Shown: piece by piece, positions 1-10,000 of the stretch | How positions within the stretch are numbered: position 1 is the first letter of the stretch | Layout: each line of letters begins with the position of its first letter | From: Leptolinea tardivitalis | Lineage (GTDB): Bacteria; Chloroflexota; Anaerolineae; Anaerolineales; Anaerolineaceae | Length of the DNA: 64,000 nucleotides | Direction of reading: 5' to 3' | Assembly (NCBI RefSeq): GCF_001050275.1 | Contig: NZ_BBYA01000012.1 | Span: forward strand, 152,542-216,541 | Notes under the pieces: generated by a model | What the model saw: the letters and a program-made list of their open reading frames with translations, nothing else | Database searches by the model: none | What the model was told of the DNA's origin: nothing | Position numbers and translations under genes: made by a program

Positions 1-1323
1 CCTACCGGTAAGAAATTGGGAGCGGTTACAGTAATCCCTGCTGATACGAAGAAGGCAACATTCATCGTATCACTGGGAGAGAAAAAGAAAGTTGACATCA
101 ATAAGTTTCGTCTTGCAGCAGCAGCTTTCTCACGTTGGTGCAACTCCCATTCAGTGGAAGAAGTTAGTTTTGATCCAGATCAACCATCTGTGGACTCCGA
201 TTTATCTACCACACGAGCAATTCTGGAAGGTCTGGCTATTGGCGGTTTTGAATTTAATCGATATAAAACCCGCGATATAACAAAAAGAACTCAAACATCC
301 ATTCTGGCTTATGGCAAGAAGGAACTCCACCTGGAACAGGAAGTACTACGAGCATCTATTTTAGGTGAATCGGTTGATATGGCTCGCGATTGGATACACG
401 AACCAGCCAATAATATCAATCCTCAAACTCTTGCAGAACGTTGTGAAATTATCGCAAAACAATTCGGCCTTGAATATAAAGTAGTGCAATTTGATGAATT
501 GGTATCCATGGGTGCTGGTGGACTGACCGCAGTTGGCCGTGGCAGTCAAACCAAACCCCGCCTGATTTCAATTGGATATAAAGGCAATGGCAATGCATCA
601 CCAGTTGTGCTTGTTGGCAAAGCCATTACGTTTGATACAGGCGGTTACAGCCTTAAACCAAGCGATTTTATTCAGGGTATGAAATATGACAAAGCCGGCG
701 GCGTTTCAGTTTTGGCAACTGTAATAGCAGCCGCTCGTTTGAAATTAAAAACCAATGTTGTTGCCGTGATTCCTGCAGCAGAAAATATGATTTCGGCTGA
801 AGCATACCGGCCTGATGATATTCTAAAACTTCTATCCGGACTTACCGTTGAAATTGTATCGACTGATGCTGAAGGAAGACTTATTCTTGCTGATGCATTA
901 ACATATACCCAACGTGAATATCATCCCAAAGCTATCATTGATATCGCAACTTTAACTGGCGGTGTAAAAGTTGCTCTGGGTACTTTTCGTGCCGGATTAT
1001 TGTCCAATTCGGATAACATGGCAGATTTAGTGTTCAAAGCCGGTGAGACTACCGGAGAAAAACTCTGGCGGCTACCGATGGATGAAGAATACTTTGAACT
1101 TCTAAAAAGCGATGATGCGGATATGAAAAACTCTGGACCTCGTGAGGCTTCAACCATTATTGGAGGTATTTTCCTCAAGCAGGCTGTTTCTGATGATATC
1201 CCCTGGGCGCATGTAGATATTGCTGCGACGGGAGATGTTGATTCAGAAAAACCCTGGTGTGGGAAAGGACCAACCGGTTTTGGTGTACGGTTGATGTTTG
1301 AAGCTTTGGAAAAATTATCTTGA
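1..1323 (+). CDS. pepA: Leucyl aminopeptidase (M17), 5' end outside window
   Basis: Cytosolic metallo-aminopeptidase that removes N-terminal residues from peptides during protein turnover. The reading frame is open from base 1, so the start codon lies upstream and about 440 C-terminal residues are present. The M17 signatures are in order: a lysine-containing metal site (VGKAITFDTGG), a second ligand stretch (KYDKAGG), and the family hallmark STDAEGRL, which carries metal-binding Asp and Glu and the catalytic Arg. The C-terminal catalytic domain is complete. The gene converges on alaS, with a hairpin terminator between them. Family assignment is secure; substrate preference cannot be read from sequence. 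Confidence 0.93.
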   Translation, partial: PTGKKLGAVTVIPADTKKATFIVSLGEKKKVDINKFRLAAAAFSRWCNSHSVEEVSFDPDQPSVDSDLSTTRAILEGLAIGGFEFNRYKTRDITKRTQTSILAYGKKELHLEQEVLRASILGESVDMARDWIHEPANNINPQTLAERCEIIAKQFGLEYKVVQFDELVSMGAGGLTAVGRGSQTKPRLISIGYKGNGNASPVVLVGKAITFDTGGYSLKPSDFIQGMKYDKAGGVSVLATVIAAARLKLKTNVVAVIPAAENMISAEAYRPDDILKLLSGLTVEIVSTDAEGRLILADALTYTQREYHPKAIIDIATLTGGVKVALGTFRAGLLSNSDNMADLVFKAGETTGEKLWRLPMDEEYFELLKSDDADMKNSGPREASTIIGGIFLKQAVSDDIPWAHVDIAATGDVDSEKPWCGKGPTGFGVRLMFEALEKLS

Positions 1324-1330
1324 TATAAGA

Positions 1331-1370
1331 AAGAGGCTGCCAATCAAAATCTGATTGACAGCCTCTTTTC
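1331..1370. terminator. Bidirectional intrinsic terminator
   Basis: An inverted repeat (AAAGAGGCTG...CAGCCTCTTT) with a short loop and a T-rich 3' flank lies between the convergent pepA and alaS genes, so it can serve both. Confidence 0.85.
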
Positions 1371-1389
1371 TTATTCTATGAGTTTATTA

Positions 1390-4125
1390 CTATTCCAATT
1401 TACCTTTGATTAAAGGCATTACCATATCCAGCGCTTTTTTCATACCTGCTGGATTTTTACCACCTGCCTGTGCTAAATTAGGGCGACCGCCACCACTTCC
1501 ATCAATTTCTATGCTTATAGTGCGGACAATTTCTCCGGCATTAATACCTTTTTTTACAAGATCATCGGTGACTGATGCAATAATCAACGGACGGCCATCG
1601 AATACACTGCCAACAACAATCACTCCGCTTCCATGTTTTTGTCTAAACTGGTCTGTCATTGATCGAAGTGTATCGGCATCAGCCGATGGCAATTCAACCG
1701 CTAATACGGCAGTGGAACCGATTTTTTCGGCCGCATCAATCTGACTGGAAAAAGCACCAGCAACCATTTCCTGCCGGATACCGGCGATTTCCTTCTTGCT
1801 TTCTTCCAATTCCTCGATCAATGATTTGATACGGGCTGGAAGTTCTTCTACATTTGTATTAAGGATAGCAGCAGAATTCTTAATATCTCGAAATCTTTTC
1901 TGGATCAGATCGTAGGCTTTTCGGCCAGTAACAGCTTCAATTCTACGAATTCCAGCTGCCGCACTTCCTTCACTTACAATCAGAAAGGTACCCAGGTCTC
2001 CAGTTTCTGTCACATGTGTACCACCACAAAGCTCATATGAAAATGGTTTATCATATCCAATGGCTATGGTCCGAACTATTTCACCATATTTCTCGCCAAA
2101 TAGAGCCGTAGCCCCTTCAGATATCGCTTCATTCAGAGTTTTTGTGGTAATTTTCAGCCGGTAATTTTCCAGGATTTCATCATTAACCAGCCGTTCAATG
2201 GTTTCCAATTGGGTAGGTGTTAGTGCTTCTGGATGTGTGAAGTCAAACCGCAACCTGTCAGGTGCTACTAACGAACCTGCCTGACGGGCATGATCACCCA
2301 GAACCTTGTGTAATTTCGAATGCAACAGATGTGTTGCCGTATGGTTGCGCATGATATCCCATCGGCGTTCGATATCCACTTCGGCTACAATGGCATCCCC
2401 CACCTGGGGTTTTCCACTCTTAACCTTGCCAATATGAACAATGACTCCGGCAGCCGGTTTTCGAGTATCTGTGATTTCAATTTCCCATGAGGTATCGCTT
2501 GTTGACCGAATAACTCCTGTATCAGAAACCTGTCCACCAGATTCAACATAGAAACAGGTTCTAGGAAGGATAACTTCAACATCATCACCTACAACAGCTG
2601 ACGTGACAGATTCTCCATTGTGAATGATAGCCAATATCTTGCCTTCAACATCAAATGTTGAATATGGGTCATAGGCAACTCCCTGAGGGCCAAGTTGTTT
2701 GTCGGCTTGCAACGATTCCAGGATTTCGCGATACACGTCCACGTCTTCGCCGCCCATTTTTCCAAAAGCTTTTCCGGCACCTGAAGCCAGTCTATGCTCT
2801 TCCATCGCCTTTCGAAAACCATCTTCATCTACACCAAATCCCTGTTCACGAACAATATCGCGTGTAATTTCCAATGGGACACCGTGAGTAGCATAGAGAT
2901 CGAATGCAAAAGCACCGTCCAAGTCTTTGCCACCGGCCGCCTGAAGATTGGTTATCTGCTCTTCCAGAACACTTAATCCGGATTCTACGGTTTTTTGAAA
3001 ACGCTCTTCTTCTCTTGTGATATTAGTCAGTATTGTTTGCCGATTCTTGGCCAGATCCGGGTAGGCTGATTCGTAATTATCAATAACTTTTTCCGCGACT
3101 TTTGCCAGAAATGGTTCATTGAGACCAATCTTACTGCCGAATCGCGCTGCCCGGCGAATGATCATACGGCATACATAGTTTCTGCCTGTGTTTCCTGGAA
3201 CCACTCCATCAGAAATTAAGAATGTGGCAGCTCTCGCATGATCTGCAACAACGCGGTATGGCGTCATATTGGCAGCACGTTGTTCTTCTGTTTCGCCTGA
3301 AAGCCGTAACACTTCATCCATCATAGGAGAAAGCAGGTCTGTTTTATAGTTGGAATCCACACCTTGAATCACAGAGACAATTCTTTCGAATCCCATTCCA
3401 GTATCTACATGTTTTGCCGGAAGAGAATCAAGTTGTCTGGCATTTATCCGGTTGTATTGAATAAAAACCAGATTCCATAACTCCATGAAACGTTTACAAT
3501 CACCGTTAACTCTACAAACATGACCTGGAACATCTTTCTTATCACAAAACTTTGGTCCAAGATCAATGTGAATTTCGCTACAAGGTCCGCAGGGACCAGT
3601 CTCAGCCATTTCCCAAAAATTTTCTTTTCGTCCGAATGGCAGAATGTGATTCGGGTTGATCCCTGGCTGTTTTCGCCAGTTTTCCGCAGCTTCTTCATCG
3701 GTGGCTACTTCACCTTTTTCATCTTTAAAGTACGTTGTCCAAAGTACAGATTTATCGAGTCCCCACTTTTCCGTTAAAAGTTCCCAGGCCCAACTGATTG
3801 CTTCAGCTTTGTAATAATCACCAAATGACCAGTTACCGAGCATTTCAAAAAATGTATGATGGGAATCATCACGACCCACATCATCCAGGTCATTGTGTTT
3901 TCCAGCCACGCGCATGCATTTTTGTGAATTTGTGGCCCGGGTGTAAGGTCGTTTGTCAGTTCCAAGAAAAACATCTTTAAATTGCACCATACCGGCATTA
4001 GTAAAAAGAAGTGTTTGGTCTCCACCGGGAACAAGAGACGCGGAGGGAACAAAGGTATGGCCTTTTTCTTCAAAAAATTCTATAAAAGATTGGCGAATTT
4101 CCGCGCCGGTCATCTTTTTTGCCAT
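1390..4125 (-). CDS. alaS: Alanyl-tRNA synthetase
   Basis: Class II synthetase that charges tRNA-Ala. It has 911 residues, close to the bacterial norm. Domains in order: N-terminal class II catalytic core with RAGKHNDLDDVG and the FFEMLGNWSFGDYYK stretch; the tRNA-recognition helical region; the editing domain with zinc-ligand motifs NHTATHLLH and CGGTH; and a C-terminal DHHA1 domain ending in GSGGGRPNLAQAGG. An AGAGGT Shine-Dalgarno precedes the ATG. It sits downstream of the TPR-peptidase gene on the same strand but has its own promoter, so it is probably not part of that operon. Confidence 0.97.
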   Translation of the reverse strand: MAKKMTGAEIRQSFIEFFEEKGHTFVPSASLVPGGDQTLLFTNAGMVQFKDVFLGTDKRPYTRATNSQKCMRVAGKHNDLDDVGRDDSHHTFFEMLGNWSFGDYYKAEAISWAWELLTEKWGLDKSVLWTTYFKDEKGEVATDEEAAENWRKQPGINPNHILPFGRKENFWEMAETGPCGPCSEIHIDLGPKFCDKKDVPGHVCRVNGDCKRFMELWNLVFIQYNRINARQLDSLPAKHVDTGMGFERIVSVIQGVDSNYKTDLLSPMMDEVLRLSGETEEQRAANMTPYRVVADHARAATFLISDGVVPGNTGRNYVCRMIIRRAARFGSKIGLNEPFLAKVAEKVIDNYESAYPDLAKNRQTILTNITREEERFQKTVESGLSVLEEQITNLQAAGGKDLDGAFAFDLYATHGVPLEITRDIVREQGFGVDEDGFRKAMEEHRLASGAGKAFGKMGGEDVDVYREILESLQADKQLGPQGVAYDPYSTFDVEGKILAIIHNGESVTSAVVGDDVEVILPRTCFYVESGGQVSDTGVIRSTSDTSWEIEITDTRKPAAGVIVHIGKVKSGKPQVGDAIVAEVDIERRWDIMRNHTATHLLHSKLHKVLGDHARQAGSLVAPDRLRFDFTHPEALTPTQLETIERLVNDEILENYRLKITTKTLNEAISEGATALFGEKYGEIVRTIAIGYDKPFSYELCGGTHVTETGDLGTFLIVSEGSAAAGIRRIEAVTGRKAYDLIQKRFRDIKNSAAILNTNVEELPARIKSLIEELEESKKEIAGIRQEMVAGAFSSQIDAAEKIGSTAVLAVELPSADADTLRSMTDQFRQKHGSGVIVVGSVFDGRPLIIASVTDDLVKKGINAGEIVRTISIEIDGSGGGRPNLAQAGGKNPAGMKKALDMVMPLIKGKLE

Positions 4126-4167
4126 GTATATTTACCTCTATTTTCAAATTGGTTTTTCCGTGCAGTG

Positions 4168-4196
4168 ATTATACGCGATGACGCCCCCGGTTTCAA
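4168..4196 (-). promoter_or_regulatory. Sigma-70-type promoter of alaS
   Basis: On the minus strand TTGAAA (4191-4196) and TATAAT (4168-4173) are separated by 17 bp and point at alaS, with a leader of about 35 nt. Confidence 0.7.
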
Positions 4197-4214
4197 TTAT
4201 CAATCGGGGGCGTC
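4180..4214. repeat. 10-bp perfect GC-rich inverted repeat overlapping the alaS promoter
   Basis: Arms GACGCCCCCG (4180-4189) and CGGGGGCGTC (4205-4214) flank the -35 element. There is no U-tract on either side, so it is either a terminator-like RNA hairpin ending the upstream peptidase transcript or an operator on alaS. Confidence 0.6.
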
Positions 4215-4232
4215 GGATATCTCTATCGAAAT

Positions 4233-7073
4233 TTATCGAGAAACTGCCAGTTTTACCATTTTTCCTTTTCCATCCAAAGTGACTCGGGCAAAATGTGGAT
4301 GTATTCGATTATCACTATTTATGGCTTTACTGATAGACACAACCATCTTTCCTGAACGTGCCTGAGGTTTTCCTTTTAGATGAATTTCAGAGGTCGGGCA
4401 GGAATGGTTCTTCCCGTTACATTCGGTATGAATACGACTGTAGTGCATTTGAGCGCTGTTCAAACCTGGAAGGTAAGGCTCCACAACTTGTTTTATCTTT
4501 GCCATTGTCTCATCACCCATACGTTTTGGTAATTCATCTTCAAAATCTTTCGTACAAACAGGGCAAACTTCTGAAGTGAGTATTGAACGATGGATTGTTT
4601 TTATTCTACTGGAAACGTTGCGTACAATGGCAAATGGATTTCCGTACATTACAAATGAAATCAGGGTTTTTTGATCTTCCCCATCCAGGTAACCCTGACG
4701 TCTTTGCATCTCCTGAATAAAATCAAGGCGTGCTTGATAGAGAGCTTCAGCGGCAGCCATTCCAGCATCAAGGTGTTTCAAGAAATAATAACCCAGAAGA
4801 TCTGCGCCAATTAATGGGGTGGTAACTGATCCATACGATGTGCACGTGGAGGCAATCACACAGGCGGACCCGGTAGCCAGGAATTTTAATGCTATGGAAT
4901 TTTCCTCCCCTTTTCCAGAAATATGACCGCCGTAACAGGCCTCACTGTAAACAATCCCATTTTCCTGGGTAGACCGAGCCAGATCTTCAGGTTTTAGCGC
5001 AACAGGATAATCAGGCCCTGTTGTGGTAATGGCCATATCACGCTGTCCATACCATTCTCCTGAATCAACAAGTCCATGCAGATTGAAATAACTTACAGGT
5101 GCCATAACAGCCTGCATAGCCGGAACGGTATCAGCATCTAATGGAGGGGATGAAAGAATGGATGTAGATTTATTTATTTGCACAAAAACTTCTTGCGATG
5201 ATCGTTTCCAAATTTCAGCCGTATATCCAAACATGCGTCCATTGCCAAATACCTGATATTGTCCTAACAGGCTGCGGAAACCATTGAGAAATGGGATTTG
5301 TGGAAGCCACATATTCAGGTTCCATTTTGTTTTTCGATTGACAATTGACTGGGCAATCCGACGAATCTGCTCCAGCAACAATCCAGCATCGGGACCTTTT
5401 CCTCCAGGTATACGTGATACCGGCCATTCAGGAACAAAATAATTAGAATCTCGTGTGGAATATGGACTATCAGATAGGACTTCATCATCCAGATCGTCTG
5501 TCGGATTTGGAAGTCTATGGAATGGAACCACTTCAGGTCCACCTACAATGAGCAATGATCCGATCATTTCGCCTTTTTTGGCAAATACTTTATCAAGGTC
5601 GGTTAGAAAAAGTTTGATTTTCCATGGATCGGCAGATCCTATTGGAGCCAACCCGGCTTTACCAGTACTTTCAGCATCATCTACATAAAATACACGGGCA
5701 CTCCATTCAGGTAATCGTCCTATGGAAACTGAAAGACTCTTTAACTCCGTATCAATGACTGCCATCGTCTGTTTTCCGAATTGTTTTTCCAATCCTGCAC
5801 GTATGGATAAAATCACCATTACTGGAAAACGATCATCGGATGAATACTTTCTGGCTTGATCCAGGTTTATGGCAACCTGGGCCAGCTCTTCCTTGACTTT
5901 TGAAATGGGAACGTCTTCAACAGATTCTGAAGTTTTTTCTCTTTTGATTAATGAAGATACAGTCGAGACTGCCTTCTGGGCAGCATCCAGCACAACCGAG
6001 GTATTAAGGTTTATTTTTACCGGTTTAAAAATTTGATCTTCTGGTTTCTTTTCCGGTTTTTCTACCGCAGGAATACCATTTTTCAATGCATTTTCATATA
6101 GTTGAGAATGCAGTTTTTGTGGTGTTGGTTTGCTTTGAGGTTTTATTGATGGACCAGCTTGTTTTTGTGCATTGACATTATTGGCTGGATATTCTGTTGG
6201 AGGAGGAACTGGCCTGGCAGGCCGTCTTATATCTGCGACGGGCCGCGGTGCCTGAGTCGTTTCCCCTGTACCAAGTTGATTCCATCCCATAGCCGCAGCA
6301 ACAGAGGAAGGTATTGGAAGATTGAATTCAAAATCAGAAATCTCTGGCCAAAGAGATTTATACGGTGACTGTTTCCCCCAGATACGAGTCGGTACCATGC
6401 CACCGGCATCTTTAGCAGCGCAATCGTGCAATAGATTGACTGCTAATACTTCACTTCCCAGTTCCATCTGTGCTTCCGCCAGATATAAAGAAAATAAAAC
6501 ACAATCAGGCCAACGCTGTGAATAAAGACTGGAGAGATTGTGAACAGCCTGTGTATCTGACGTAGCTCTGGTTATTTCAAGGTGAAGAATGGCGCATAGA
6601 ACATTATCACTGGCTATTCCCAGCACTTTTTGAAGGTATTTTTCAGCCGTGCTAACCTGTTGATTAATGAATGAAAGTCTAGCTGCACGTAAGTTTTGAA
6701 CCCATTCTGGTTGCTGAGCTGCCAAAGGAATCTTTCCACCAAGAAGGTAGATATTTGTGAGCAAAGGTTCTCTTTCTGGAGAACCTTCTGGAAGACACTT
6801 TAAAAGAATTTCATATCCCTCACGATACTCGGGATCTATCTTGATCACTTTTTGAATGATCTCTGCTGCCTGATCCTTCTTTCCTTCATAAACCTGTGCA
6901 GCAGCCATGTATCCTTGGATCTGCAAATCTCCTGGATATAACCCCAACCAGGCCGCAGCTGCCTGCCGGACAAAACGCGGCTGCGGTATCTTTATTGCTT
7001 TATCCAGTAATTGGCAAAATTGTTCTCTTGATAGAGTTTTTGTTGCTGATGACAATTCCGATTTGGGATTCAT
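4233..7073 (-). CDS. TPR protein with C-terminal gingipain/caspase-fold (clan CD, C25-like) peptidase domain
   Basis: 946 residues with no signal peptide, so probably cytosolic. Residues about 30-230 are helical TPR-like repeats and 265-400 are a low-complexity Pro/Lys-rich linker. Residues about 405-820 resemble a C25 peptidase: a strand ending SLLIVGGPEVVPF (506-518), an acidic LSDSPYSTRDSNYF stretch, NLHG with candidate catalytic His666, SEACYGG with candidate Cys713, and the terminal MYGNPFA that closes this fold. A His-Cys spacing of about 47 residues suits clan CD. The C-terminus has Cys and His residues (CPVC at 837-840, C885, C892) that could bind zinc. Its ATG overlaps the stop of the giant TPR gene (ATGA), implying translational coupling. 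Gingipains are normally secreted, so a cytosolic TPR-linked form under sigma-54 control is unusual. Substrate unknown. Confidence 0.75.
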   Translation of the reverse strand: MNPKSELSSATKTLSREQFCQLLDKAIKIPQPRFVRQAAAAWLGLYPGDLQIQGYMAAAQVYEGKKDQAAEIIQKVIKIDPEYREGYEILLKCLPEGSPEREPLLTNIYLLGGKIPLAAQQPEWVQNLRAARLSFINQQVSTAEKYLQKVLGIASDNVLCAILHLEITRATSDTQAVHNLSSLYSQRWPDCVLFSLYLAEAQMELGSEVLAVNLLHDCAAKDAGGMVPTRIWGKQSPYKSLWPEISDFEFNLPIPSSVAAAMGWNQLGTGETTQAPRPVADIRRPARPVPPPTEYPANNVNAQKQAGPSIKPQSKPTPQKLHSQLYENALKNGIPAVEKPEKKPEDQIFKPVKINLNTSVVLDAAQKAVSTVSSLIKREKTSESVEDVPISKVKEELAQVAINLDQARKYSSDDRFPVMVILSIRAGLEKQFGKQTMAVIDTELKSLSVSIGRLPEWSARVFYVDDAESTGKAGLAPIGSADPWKIKLFLTDLDKVFAKKGEMIGSLLIVGGPEVVPFHRLPNPTDDLDDEVLSDSPYSTRDSNYFVPEWPVSRIPGGKGPDAGLLLEQIRRIAQSIVNRKTKWNLNMWLPQIPFLNGFRSLLGQYQVFGNGRMFGYTAEIWKRSSQEVFVQINKSTSILSSPPLDADTVPAMQAVMAPVSYFNLHGLVDSGEWYGQRDMAITTTGPDYPVALKPEDLARSTQENGIVYSEACYGGHISGKGEENSIALKFLATGSACVIASTCTSYGSVTTPLIGADLLGYYFLKHLDAGMAAAEALYQARLDFIQEMQRRQGYLDGEDQKTLISFVMYGNPFAIVRNVSSRIKTIHRSILTSEVCPVCTKDFEDELPKRMGDETMAKIKQVVEPYLPGLNSAQMHYSRIHTECNGKNHSCPTSEIHLKGKPQARSGKMVVSISKAINSDNRIHPHFARVTLDGKGKMVKLAVSR

Positions 7074-10000
7074 GCGATAGTCTTAGCCTCCTGAGAGGTA
7101 TGAACCAAATTTAGTGCCACTACAGCACCTAACTGACGGCGGATTGCGAGGTTTGAAGGATCAATTTCTACAGCTCTACGCAGCATATCTTCTGCTCTTG
7201 TGTAATCTTTTACTTCCCTATAGATTGCCGCTGCCCCTGTATAGGCACGAATATCACGAGGAGAGACTTGTATGGCCATCTGGAATGCTTCGAGGGCTTT
7301 TTCATATTCACGCTGGTCTTGATGGGTTTGAGCCAATTCAATTACGGCTTCGATATCCATATGAGATTGTTCCACAGCCTGACTGAAATGATGGGCTGCC
7401 TTATCCAATTGACCAGATTTGCGTAATATTTTTCCGACAAAGAGATTAAGGTCAGGTTGGTGTGGCAGAATTTTTAAGCTTTCGAGGGCCGTATGTTCGG
7501 CATTTTGCAGGTCACCCAATTCTGCCTGGACTTTAGCCAACATTCCTAAAATTTCACCATTGCGTGGATATTGAGAAGCCAACCCTTGTAAAAGGGGCAA
7601 TACCTCTCGTGCACCTCTGAAGGAATGTACAATCTTGGCCTTTTCTACGAGTAAATCAACATTGGCGCCGATGGATGAGATCGCCTGTTCAATTGTTGCG
7701 ATCGCCTCATTGGCTTTCCCGGCAATTCTTTGTGTCTGCGCAAGGAACAGATAAGCATCAAGACTCTGAGGATTAGCCTTCAGAGCACGTTTTGAGTAAT
7801 CTATGGAATCATTCAAGTTTCCAAGATCACGAGAAATTTCACCACGAAGTAACAGTGCTTTTTCTGGCTTCACATTTAATTCAATAGCTTTTTCAATGCA
7901 ATCAAGCGCATCCTGAATTTCTCCGGCTGCCCGGTAAGAAGACGCCAGAGAGAGTAATGAATCGGGATTTAACGGATCTAACTCAACAGCTTTAGAGAAA
8001 GCATGTATAGCTTGATGGTTCTGTTTTGTGTGAATGTAAAGTTTTCCTAATGCTTCCCAATTTTTAGATGATTCGGGAGCAAGAGTAAGCGCTTCTTCCA
8101 TTTGGTAGGCAGCATTGTCATAATCTTTTTGGGCTGCTAATAAATTAGACAACCAGGCTCTCCAGGCAGGTTCGTCTCCATAAAATTGCATAGCTTCATT
8201 TAGATAATCTACTGCCAAACCCAATTCTGCACTAAGCTCGGCCAGTCTTGCCGATACTACATAATAAATTGGCGAAGGTTGGGTGGTTTCAATCATATGC
8301 TGACAAATGTCCAATCCGAGCCGAGGATTTATATTGGCATAAGCCAAAGCCATTTGCAGCATGATATTCGGTGTTTCTGATACCTTTTCTCCGAAAGCAA
8401 TTGCATCCTCACCGCGGCCTGCGTAGCGTAAAGCCTGCAGGTAGGCAGCATGGTCATCACTATCTTTCAGATCTGCCATGTTTACCTTTTCCAGGCCAGC
8501 TTTTCCACCATAGAGCAACAATCCACGCTTTTGCCACCGACTGATATCAGAAGCCGTAGATTGTTTGGCGGCTGCAGAAATTTCTGTTTCGAATTTCTCC
8601 TGAGATACTGTTTCCAGAACATCGCTAGATGGAAGATGTTTTTGTAATCCAAGTTCTTTCCGTAGTAGAAGTTCTTCACCACAACGCACTAAAGTTCTGG
8701 CATAAGCCAGATGGGAAGCCGGTTCTAATGGATGACTGGCTACTATCTGTGAAGCAAGCTTGAGTGCCAGATCCCATCTCTCTACAGAAAGAGCAGCCTC
8801 TAAAGCCATAATTGATATGCCACTTAAAGATAAGTTTGGTTTGCTTTTTTTATTATTCAATAGATGCTGGACTACATGACTATCAATCTTGTCTGCCATG
8901 TCACTTTGTGATCCATGAGCAGCAGACAGTTGGATTTCAAGGTTTTCACTTACAAATCCTAATGGAGATAATCTTTTTATTTGTTGGTATATTGCTTCGG
9001 CCTCTTCGATCTTTTTTTCCGATATCAGCTTTCCAGCCTTTATTGATAGAAGTTCAGCCGCATTTTCTTGATCCTGAGTATCAACTTCCTCCGCATCAAG
9101 AAGCTGTTGTTGCTCGCCAGGAATTTCGGACAGAGTCTCTGCCCGATCAGACAATAACAAAGCTTCCGCCAATCGTGCCGCCTGCAAACGGAAATCAAGA
9201 TTTTGAGGATCGATTTCTAATGCCTGTTCAGCATGAACAAGTGCACCAGTTAAATTCCCAATTTGATACATAAGATGCGAGAATCGGGCATGGATGTCTG
9301 CCACAGAAATTCCACGGTATTTTTTGTAGATTTGATTAACAGTATTCGTTTCATCTGTGCCATTTAGGCCGTTTTCATTTGACAACGCGATGGCTTTTTC
9401 AAGGCTTTCTAAAGATGATTGATGACGTCCCTGTTCTTCAAACAGATCTGCCTGCAAAAGCCAATTTTCTACAGAAAGTGGGTCTGAATTAATCGCTTTT
9501 TTGATGGATTCCTGAGCAGAAACAGAATCACCCATTGCCTTTTGCAGGCAGGCTAATTCAAATAGCCATTTGGGATTTATCACATCAGATTGTTGAATCG
9601 CACGGATAAGATTTTCACTAGCAGCAGAATAATCACCGAGGTTTATCTGGATATTCGCCGCTTGTGATAAATCCATTGAACTTACATTCGGGAGCGAATT
9701 TAATTCAAGTAATGCTTTTCGAACAACAGGTGGTTCACCGACTTCCATTGCCAGCGATGCCAGACTGATAATGCTCAGTGCATTTCCGCTTAAGCCATCT
9801 GATGCTCTCCGGATTGTCTTAATGGCGTCTTCTTTGTTCCCTGTCTCCAGCATGACCTGGGCATACCACACCAGATTATCCACATCATCCGGAGCCATTT
9901 CCACTGCGTGTTGTGCTGTTATTAAGGCTTCTTGAGGCAGATTGGCTTTCATATAAGCGGGAACAAGTAGATGCTGTAATGTTAGATTCTTCGGATTTGA

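Noticed and set aside
921..1343. Long open frames antisense to pepA, alaS, homoaconitase and dehydrogenase genes
   Set aside because: They lack ribosome sites and recognisable domains and mirror the codon pattern of well-identified genes on the other strand.
7105..7119. Third sigma-54-like site, TGGCACTAAATTTGG, 32 bp upstream of the peptidase gene
   Set aside because: The essential GC of the -12 box is GG, and the bases are coding sequence of the TPR protein. Kept only as a weak possibility.
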